Shown: piece by piece, positions 58,478 through 64,000 of the stretch
Numbering within the stretch: position 1 is the first letter of the stretch
Layout of the letters: every line of letters starts with the position of its first letter
From: Streptomyces sp. V3I7
Lineage (GTDB): Bacteria > Actinomycetota > Actinomycetes > Streptomycetales > Streptomycetaceae
Assembly (NCBI RefSeq): GCF_030817495.1
Contig: NZ_JAUSZK010000001.1
Coordinates: 5,125,001-5,189,000, forward strand
Length of the DNA: 64,000 nt
Reading direction: 5' to 3'
Program-made: the position numbers and the translations under genes
The notes under the pieces: model-generated
Seen by the model: the letters and a program-made list of their open reading frames with translations, nothing else
Database searches by the model: none
Told to the model about the DNA's origin: nothing

Positions 58478-58611
58478 GGGGTGTCTCGTCGATCAGGCCG
58501 GCATCGAGGCCCTCGCCTCACGTATGCGCGCGTGAGCCCTGTACGCGCCCCTCTCCGCGCGACAAGAATCCGCCCCACCGCCCAACTTCCGGGATAGTAA
58601 GGTCGGTTGCC

Positions 58612-59340
58612 GTGCACCTGCGCCTGCCCGTGTCCGTGTCCGAAGCGCTGGAGTGTCTGGCCGACGGCGCCACGCCGATCGGAGGGGCCACGCTCGTGTG
58701 GGCCGTCTGGCAACGGGACGGGTTTCCGGATTGCGCCATGTCCTTGCGGGAGTTGCCGGAGGCCAACGTCGTCGGGCGCGAGGCGCTCGGGGCCGCGGTG
58801 GTGCTGAACCAGGTCGACGACCGGGTGCCGGACGTGCTGCGGCTGGCCGCCGGCGCGGTGGGCACCGGGGCCGTGCGCCGGACGGCGACCGTCGGCGGCA
58901 ACCTCGTGGGCAGCACGCTGCGTTGTCTGCTGCCCGCGGCCCTCGTCCTGGACGCGCGGGCGACGGTGCTGGAGACGGACGGTGTCCGCGAGGCCGACCT
59001 CGCCGAGGTGGTGGCGAAGCGGCCCGTCCTGCTGAGCCTCCAGTGGCGCGAGCCCCTCGCCAGCACGTACCGCAAGATGCCGGGCGACGCGGGCGGACCG
59101 CCCCCGCTCGCCGTGGCCCTCGCGTCGCACGCCGACGGCGGCGGGGGCACCCGCCTGCGCGTCGCCGTCCGGGACGGCTACGACGTGCTCAGCGGCAGCG
59201 CCGCCTCCGCCACCGACGACCACGCGGACGCCCTTCGCGAGCTGCGCGGAACGGTCTTCGACGACCTGCCGACCGACGCATGGGAGGTGGTGGGCCGACA
59301 GGCCGAGTCCCTGCGCGCCGACGGCCCCGCCGCCCGCTGA
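58612..59340 (+). CDS. FAD-binding subunit of a xanthine-dehydrogenase/CO-dehydrogenase-type enzyme (CoxM-like)
   Basis: A 242-residue protein. The N-terminal FAD-binding PCMH domain has PVSVSEALECLADGATPIGGATLV, VGTGAVRRTATVGGNLVGST (the flavin pyrophosphate loop) and PAALVLDARATVLE. The C-terminal CO_deh_flav_C domain runs from about residue 145 (WREPLASTYRKMPG). Such M subunits work with a molybdenum L subunit and an Fe-S S subunit, but neither lies beside it. The FAD part is also a little short, so it may serve a distant complex or be a specialised stand-alone flavoprotein. GTG start at 58612. Confidence 0.8.
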   Translation: MHLRLPVSVSEALECLADGATPIGGATLVWAVWQRDGFPDCAMSLRELPEANVVGREALGAAVVLNQVDDRVPDVLRLAAGAVGTGAVRRTATVGGNLVGSTLRCLLPAALVLDARATVLETDGVREADLAEVVAKRPVLLSLQWREPLASTYRKMPGDAGGPPPLAVALASHADGGGGTRLRVAVRDGYDVLSGSAASATDDHADALRELRGTVFDDLPTDAWEVVGRQAESLRADGPAAR

Positions 59341-59359
59341 GAAGACCGGTTGAGCACTC

Positions 59360-60733
59360 TCACCACCCCGTCAGCACCAGGTGGTTGATCAGCAACGCGA
59401 GCACCGCCTGGGCGGTGAGCCAGGCGCGGGGGCGGGGAAGGAACGCGCAGGACGCCGGCAGCCATACGGCGAACGGCAGCCAGATGCGTTCCGTCTCCGC
59501 CTTGCTCATGCCCGACAGGTCGGCGACCAGAAGGGCGAGCAGAGCGGCGGCGACGAGCACGGCGAGCCGGGTGTCGGCGGCCGAGCGGGTGGGACGCAGG
59601 AGGGCGGCACCCGCTCGGCGCAGGCCCGCGGCGGTCGCCAGGCCCGTGATGAGCACCGTGCAGGCGAGGTTGGCCCACACCCAGTAGCCGTAAGGGCGAA
59701 CGCCGCCCGCACCCTGGTAGTAGCGCGTGACGAGCAGCCGGTACGCCTCCCACCAGTCGAACCCGGCGAGCGTGAACGCCGCCGGGACGACGGCCAGTCC
59801 GGCGAGCAGCAGCGCGAACAGCGCGACCGGGCGCTCCCGGACCCGGCGGCGGCCCAGGACCAGCACCGCCGCGGCGATGAACGCGACGAGCGTGAGGCCG
59901 TACGACAGATAGCAGGTCAGGCCGAACAGCAGCCCCGAAGGCGCCGCCCACCAGACGGACCGCCCGGTGACCGCGAGGGAGAGCAGGGCCACCGCCCACG
60001 CGGCTACCGCCGCGAAGTACGCGTCGGCCGACGTGCCCATCCACACGGCGGCCGGGGCCAGCACCAGGAAGGGCGCCGCCCGCCGGGCCAAGGTCTCGTC
60101 GGCCAGTGCGCGCACCGCGATCAGCACCGCCGCGCACGCCGTCGCGCCCACGGTGATGCACCACACCCCGGCCCAGCCGCCGCCCCGCAGACCGACCCGG
60201 TCGAGCAGGACGAAGGTGAGCGGGGCCGCCGGCGGGTGCCCGGCGGTGTGGGCGGGCCACGGGGCGGCCGAGCCGAGCACGATGTGGTGGGTGAAGTCCC
60301 GCAGCGTCGCCGGGATGTCGTGGAAGCGGTCGACGACCCGGAGGTACTCGTGCTTGGTGGTCAGTCGCCCCGCGACGCCCCGCTGCCAGCCGTCGATCAG
60401 CGCGAGGGACCAGATCCACGCCATGGCCGCGCCCCAGGCCGCCGCGAGCAGCGCACGCCAGGGCAGCCGGACCGCGAGCGACGGGCCGTACGCCACGACG
60501 GCCGCCGCCACCAGGATCGCGGCCGGGGTGCCGGGGCCGACATGGGCCTCGCAGGTGCCGAGCACCGGCGGACAACCGACGACCAGCGTGCGGAACGTGT
60601 ACAGGTTGCGGCCGATCAGCACGGCCGCGATCACCAGCAGGGCGGCGGCCGCGGCGGCGTACAGGTCGGGCAGATCGCGGTGGAGGGGACGGGCGTTGCG
60701 GTCACGGGGGAGGGACGCGGTCGAACGGATCAC
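59360..60733 (-). CDS. Multipass membrane protein, GT-C glycosyltransferase-like
   Basis: A 457-residue protein with about 11-13 membrane helices. A long extracytoplasmic loop after the third helix (TTKHEYLRVVDRFHDIPATL and HIVLGSAAPWPAHTAGHPPA) resembles the first loop of GT-C (ArnT/PMT-like) transferases, which use polyprenyl-phosphate sugars, although the usual Asp pair is not clear. The gene heads a region with a molybdoenzyme, a methyltransferase and two glycosyltransferases, but on the opposite strand from the first of these. Confidence 0.7.
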   Translation of the reverse strand: MIRSTASLPRDRNARPLHRDLPDLYAAAAAALLVIAAVLIGRNLYTFRTLVVGCPPVLGTCEAHVGPGTPAAILVAAAVVAYGPSLAVRLPWRALLAAAWGAAMAWIWSLALIDGWQRGVAGRLTTKHEYLRVVDRFHDIPATLRDFTHHIVLGSAAPWPAHTAGHPPAAPLTFVLLDRVGLRGGGWAGVWCITVGATACAAVLIAVRALADETLARRAAPFLVLAPAAVWMGTSADAYFAAVAAWAVALLSLAVTGRSVWWAAPSGLLFGLTCYLSYGLTLVAFIAAAVLVLGRRRVRERPVALFALLLAGLAVVPAAFTLAGFDWWEAYRLLVTRYYQGAGGVRPYGYWVWANLACTVLITGLATAAGLRRAGAALLRPTRSAADTRLAVLVAAALLALLVADLSGMSKAETERIWLPFAVWLPASCAFLPRPRAWLTAQAVLALLINHLVLTGW

Positions 60734-60846
60734 ACCCGCACGCTAGGCCGCACGGGCGGCGCTGGACCGCCCGACGAGCCGGATGTCAGCGTTTCGTCAT
60801 GGGGCGGACGCCGGTTTCCGGGGCTCCGGCGGCCTACGGTCGGGGC

Positions 60847-62079
60847 ATGCGCGACCCACGGCTTCCCACCTCACCCGGCTTCTGGCGCAGCCCCCTGCGC
60901 GGCCCCTGGTTCACCTCGGTGCTCGGCCTCGTCCTGCTCGCCGGGCTGACCGTGCTGTTCGTGACGGGCCTCATCTCGTACGCCGCCTACAACCCGAACC
61001 TGGCCCCGGTGAACGACAAGACGCCGGACAAGGGTCTCCTCGGCTTCTACCTCTTCGCGTGGCCGACCGACCCGCACTGGCTGTACCGGCTGACACAGGG
61101 CGTCCACGTCACGCTCGGGATCGTCCTCGTCCCGGTGCTGCTGGCCAAGCTGTGGTCGGTGGTGCCGAGGCTGTTCACGCTGCCGCCCGCTCGCTCGCTC
61201 GCCCACGCGCTGGAGCGGGTCTCGCTGCTGCTCCTGGTCGGCGGCGCACTGTTCGAGTTCGTGACCGGCGTGCTCAACATCCAGCTGGACTACGTCTTCC
61301 CGGGCTCCTTCTACACCCTGCACTTCTACGGCGCCTGGGTGTTCTTCGCCGCGTTCGTCGTCCACGCCGCGCTGAAGGTGCCGTTGGCCGTGCGCACCGT
61401 ACGCGGGGCACGCGAGGAGAGCGACCTGGTCGCACCGAGGCCCGCACCGCCCACCGTCTCGCGGCGCGGGGCGCTGTGGACGGTCGGCGGCGCCTCGCTG
61501 CTGCTGTTCGCCACCAGCGCCGGGCGCGGCTTCGACCAGCCGCTGCGCGCGACCGCCCTGCTCACCCCGCACGGCGGCCCCGAACCGGGCAGCGGACCGA
61601 ACGGCTTCCAGATCAACAAGACGGCCGCGTACGCCGGGATCCGTGCGGCCGACACCAGCGAGGAGGCCTGGCGGCTCGTGATCGAGGGCCGCACGGGGCC
61701 CGTCCGCCTGAGCCGCGCCCAGCTGCTCCAACTCACCCTTCACAGCTCGGCGTTGCCCATCGCCTGCGTAGAAGGATGGTCCACGTCGGACCAGTGGTGG
61801 CGTGGGGTGCGGCTGCGCGACCTCGCGGCGCTCGTCGGATACGAGCGCGAGAACCCGCCCGACGTGTTCGTGGAGTCACTCCAGCGCCACGGCGGCTTCC
61901 GCCGCGCCGCCCTGCGCGCCAACCAAGTCGCCGATCCGCGCTCCCTGTTGGCCCTGTACGTCAACGGGGAGGAACTCTCCCTCGACCACGGCCACCCGGC
62001 ACGGGTCATCGTCCCCGCCGCACCCGGCGTGCTGAACACCAAGTGGGTGGCCCGGATGACGTTCGGAGACCTGGGATGA
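60847..62079 (+). CDS. Sulfite-oxidase-fold molybdopterin oxidoreductase with N-terminal membrane domain
   Basis: A 410-residue fusion. Residues about 20-195 form a four-helix cytochrome b561-like membrane domain (SVLGLVLLAGLTVLFVTGLI, GVHVTLGIVLVPVLLAKLW, LYTLHFYGAWVFF-like) with histidines that may hold haem. The C-terminal domain (about 255-410) is an oxidoreductase molybdopterin domain with the Mo-ligand Cys in LPIACVEGWSTSDQWWRGV and LDHGHPARVIVPAAPG. The fusion would allow electrons to pass from the Mo centre into the membrane. Substrate unknown. The ATG at 60847 is used; its stop overlaps the next start (ATGA). Confidence 0.87.
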   Translation: MRDPRLPTSPGFWRSPLRGPWFTSVLGLVLLAGLTVLFVTGLISYAAYNPNLAPVNDKTPDKGLLGFYLFAWPTDPHWLYRLTQGVHVTLGIVLVPVLLAKLWSVVPRLFTLPPARSLAHALERVSLLLLVGGALFEFVTGVLNIQLDYVFPGSFYTLHFYGAWVFFAAFVVHAALKVPLAVRTVRGAREESDLVAPRPAPPTVSRRGALWTVGGASLLLFATSAGRGFDQPLRATALLTPHGGPEPGSGPNGFQINKTAAYAGIRAADTSEEAWRLVIEGRTGPVRLSRAQLLQLTLHSSALPIACVEGWSTSDQWWRGVRLRDLAALVGYERENPPDVFVESLQRHGGFRRAALRANQVADPRSLLALYVNGEELSLDHGHPARVIVPAAPGVLNTKWVARMTFGDLG

Positions 62080-62549
62080 CAAGGCGCCCGCGGATCCCGC
62101 TCGGCAGCCCCGTCCAACTGCTGCTGCTCGCCTGCGCGTTCGCGCTCGCCGCGTACGCGGCCGTGCGGCTGCTCGCCGACGACTGGTTCGACGTGGCGCT
62201 CTGGTTCGTCGGTGCCGCCGTCCTGCACGACCTGGTGTTCCTGCCGCTGTACACGGGAGCCGACCGGGCGGTCACCCGCGGCCTCGGTACGCTGGGTCAC
62301 CGCGCGTGGACTTCGTACATCCGCGTCCCCGCCGCCCTGTCCGGTCTGCTCCTGCTCATGTGGTTCCCGCTCATCAGCGGGCAGATGGACCGGAGTTACC
62401 GGTTGGGTGCCGGCCTGTCGGCGGCGCCGTTCCTCACCCACTGGCTGCTGATCACCGCCGTGCTCTTCGGCGGCTCGGCACTGCTGCTGGCGCGGCGGCT
62501 GCGGCGGCTGCGCAGGGCGACGAAGCGACGGCCGCCGGCCGACCAGTGA
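62076..62549 (+). CDS. Four-helix hypothetical membrane protein
   Basis: A 157-residue protein with about four helices (LLLLACAFALAAYAAVRLLA, ALWFVGAAVLHDLVFLPLYT, LSGLLLLMWFPLISG, FLTHWLLITAVLFGGSALLL) and a basic tail. The HDLVFLPLY motif within helix 2 is reminiscent of small lipid-associated membrane proteins, but I cannot name the family. It overlaps the molybdoenzyme gene by 4 bp and so belongs to its operon. Its last 154 bp lie over the 3' end of the methyltransferase gene on the other strand. Confidence 0.75.
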   Translation: MTRRPRIPLGSPVQLLLLACAFALAAYAAVRLLADDWFDVALWFVGAAVLHDLVFLPLYTGADRAVTRGLGTLGHRAWTSYIRVPAALSGLLLLMWFPLISGQMDRSYRLGAGLSAAPFLTHWLLITAVLFGGSALLLARRLRRLRRATKRRPPADQ

Positions 62550-63226
62550 GCGACGGCCCGCCAGCCTGCCCTGCGCGCGTGCCGCAGCAGCGCCGGGGTG
62601 CCCAGCCGGGCCCAGGAGAACGGCCGCCCGGTGTCGTGGACGCCGGTGACGTCGACGACCTGCACCTGGACGTGCTCGTCCACGTCCGCCGGTGCGGTCT
62701 CGGCGATCAGCAGACCGCCTGGGGCGAGGAGCGCGGCGGCCCGGTCCAGCAGGGCGCGCGGGTCGCCGCCGATGCCGATGTTGCCGTCCATGAGCAGGAC
62801 GGTGTCCCATCGGCCCTCGCCGGGCAGCGGGTCGAACACGGAGCGCCGGAGCGCCGGTTCGTCCCGGAACGGTCCGGGGTGCGGGGTCCGTACGGTGGCG
62901 GCGCGTCGTACCGTGTGGGCGACCGCCGCCTCGCTCACGTCGATACCGAGGACGGTCCGGCCACGCGCGGCGAGCTCCGCCACCAGTCGCCCCGGCCCGC
63001 ACCCCACGTCGAGTACGGCACCCTCGCAGCGGTCCAGCACCTCCCCGTCCACCGCGTCGGCCGTGGCGCACCAGCGCTCCACCTCCAGTGGCAGCAGCCA
63101 GCCGTCGGCACGGCGCAGGAACAGCGGGCCGTGGCCGGCGTGCAGGGCGGCGGCGTACGGACCGGAACCGGTCCAGGCGGGGGCGGCACGCTCCGTGAGG
63201 CCGGGTGCACCCCGCGCGGCGCTCAT
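62396..63226 (-). CDS. Class I SAM-dependent methyltransferase
   Basis: A 276-residue methyltransferase with motif I VLDVGCGPGRLVAELAARG, acidic residue in VLGIDVSEAAVAH and later DTVLLMDGNIGIGGD. The domain ends near FVALRSRRSRR; about 30 further residues arise because the frame runs on into the opposite gene before a stop. Acceptor unknown. The ATG overlaps the stop of the TIGR04282 gene, so these two and the GT2 gene upstream form one operon. Confidence 0.82.
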   Translation of the reverse strand: MSAARGAPGLTERAAPAWTGSGPYAAALHAGHGPLFLRRADGWLLPLEVERWCATADAVDGEVLDRCEGAVLDVGCGPGRLVAELAARGRTVLGIDVSEAAVAHTVRRAATVRTPHPGPFRDEPALRRSVFDPLPGEGRWDTVLLMDGNIGIGGDPRALLDRAAALLAPGGLLIAETAPADVDEHVQVQVVDVTGVHDTGRPFSWARLGTPALLRHARRAGWRAVAHWSAGGRRFVALRSRRSRRASSSAEPPKSTAVISSQWVRNGAADRPAPNR

Positions 63227-63840
63227 CGGCCGGTCACCGTGGTGAACCGGGCCAGTCGCGCGGCGAACCGGGTCTGCGGGGCCAGGCCGGCGACGGCCCG
63301 CGCGTCGGCGGCCGTGTCGACGTCCCGCAGCCGGGGCAGCTCGCGCACCCGCAGTCCCGCCGCGACCAGCCGTTCCCGTTGGAGCGCGCCCGTCACCGGC
63401 AGGGACATCGGCACGCCGCGCAGCAGACCGGGGTCGGGCCGGGCCATGCCCACCGCCCAGAAACCGCCGTCCTCCGCCGGGCCGACGCACGCGTCGCAGT
63501 CGGCGAAGTCCACCGTGAGCAGCTCCGGCGTCACCTGAGGAGTGTCCATGCCGATCAGCAGGGCGGGGCCCGTGCACCCGGCGAAGGCGTCCGCCAGCCG
63601 CGCGTCCAGTCCGCCCGCGCACTGCGGCACGACGTCGAAGCCGGGCGGCAGCCAGGGGCCCGGAGAGCCGTCGAGGACGAGCACACGCCGGTCGGCCGGG
63701 GTGCGCGCCACCGTGTGCAGGGTGTCGGCGAGGGACGCCTCGGCCAGCGCCGCCGCCTCCTCGGGCGTGAACGGCGGTGTCAGCCGGGTCTTGACCCGGC
63801 CCGGGCGGGGCTCCTTGGCGATGACGAGAAGGGTGGTCAT
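63223..63840 (-). CDS. TIGR04282-family (DUF2064) glycosyltransferase
   Basis: A 205-residue GT-A nucleotidyl/glycosyltransferase-like protein. It shows LLVIAKEPRPGRVKTRLTPP (the P-G-x2-K-T-R-L signature), ALLIGMDTPQVTPELL (Asp for sugar-nucleotide metal binding), GPAEDGGFWAVGM and LRDVDTAADARAV. The family is named for its occurrence in arsenosugar clusters but is found widely with GT2 and methyltransferase genes. Start overlaps the GT2 stop (ATGA). Confidence 0.88.
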   Translation of the reverse strand: MTTLLVIAKEPRPGRVKTRLTPPFTPEEAAALAEASLADTLHTVARTPADRRVLVLDGSPGPWLPPGFDVVPQCAGGLDARLADAFAGCTGPALLIGMDTPQVTPELLTVDFADCDACVGPAEDGGFWAVGMARPDPGLLRGVPMSLPVTGALQRERLVAAGLRVRELPRLRDVDTAADARAVAGLAPQTRFAARLARFTTVTGR

Positions 63841-64000
63841 CGGGGGGCTCCTTGCCGTACGGGGGCCTCGGCCAGGACGCGGCTCATGTCCCGTACCGCC
63901 TGCCAGGTGCCGCGCCAGGTGCCGGTGACCTTGGAGGCGCCGGTGCGGGGCAGATACGGCACGTCATGCTCGGTGACGTGCCAGTTCGCGTCGGCCGCGC
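63837..64000 (-). CDS. Glycosyltransferase family 2, C-terminal end
   Basis: The last 53 codons of a gene that continues beyond the window. The text NWHVTEHDVPYLPRTGASKV and then GTWRGTWQAVRDMSRVLAEA matches the end of GT2 enzymes of the DPM/UbiC-like kind, in which Y.PR.G.SKV(T/S)GT..G..Q is the conserved acceptor-side motif. It is the first visible gene of the GT2-TIGR04282-methyltransferase operon. Confidence 0.85.
   Translation of the reverse strand, partial: AADANWHVTEHDVPYLPRTGASKVTGTWRGTWQAVRDMSRVLAEAPVRQGAPR

Overview
The window is high-GC actinobacterial DNA, almost certainly a Streptomyces chromosome. The reasons are dense GC-rich coding, many GTG starts, coupled ATGA/GTGA stop-start overlaps, and marker genes such as sepH and a CutR/CutS-like two-component system next to hemH and an inositol monophosphatase. 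All calls were made by reading the sequence; no database search was run.

Region 1 (1-31.7 kb) is a core chromosomal arm. It begins with the tail of a Pat-type acyltransferase/ligase, then a DUF5998 protein, an alkaline-phosphatase-superfamily enzyme, thymidine kinase, a rhodanese and the divisome regulator SepH. Next come a lactone oxidase, an MFS exporter, ferrochelatase, an inositol phosphatase and cutRS. From about 11.5 to 31.7 kb the order inositol phosphatase, DUF4193, DUF3093, dut, DUF3710, OB-fold protein, DUF3159, two TrkA proteins, APC permease, TRAM-type RNA methyltransferase mirrors, from memory, the Mycobacterium tuberculosis Rv2689c-Rv2701c block. KdpDE, a wrecked ABC ATPase and a secreted streptogrisin-like protease look like lineage-specific additions. 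The TrkA pair, KdpDE and a permease whose residues match the K+ transporter KimA make this a potassium-homeostasis region.

Region 2 (31.7-45.1 kb) is accessory and full of wreckage. It holds a metE remnant, an M56 peptidase tail, an IS630-type transposase with an internal deletion, a VapC tail, and a complete IS200/IS605 (IS608-like) element with an intact tnpB whose ends can be fixed to the base. It also holds an intact module: a two-component system divergent from DUF4956, VTC-domain, PAP2-like and MFS genes. A ThrE-type exporter and a spermidine-synthase-like protein follow.

Region 3 (45.1-54.6 kb) carries an XRE-NB-ARC-TPR regulator, a DUF4232 lipoprotein, two paralogous DUF347-repeat membrane proteins and a two-component system facing them, then an M56 peptidase/BlaI-type repressor pair. 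Shared operator-like repeats tie these genes together: 11-bp-spaced TTCAGG repeats before both DUF347 genes, and CTACA-N4-TGTAG palindromes before both the BlaI gene and the response regulator.

Region 4 (54.6-64 kb) has a DedA-glycosyltransferase pair, a TetR-MpaB divergent pair with a clear palindromic operator, an orphan CoxM-like flavoprotein and a GT-C-like membrane protein. It ends in a cluster with a sulfite-oxidase-fold molybdoenzyme fused to a membrane cytochrome-like domain, a SAM methyltransferase, a TIGR04282 glycosyltransferase and a truncated GT2.

Repeats are a second theme: a 215-bp MITE with perfect 6-bp target duplication, and three members of a dispersed GGGGG..CCCCC / GGGGGA palindromic family, one inside the MITE, one frameshifting the ABC gene and one apparently in frame inside another gene.
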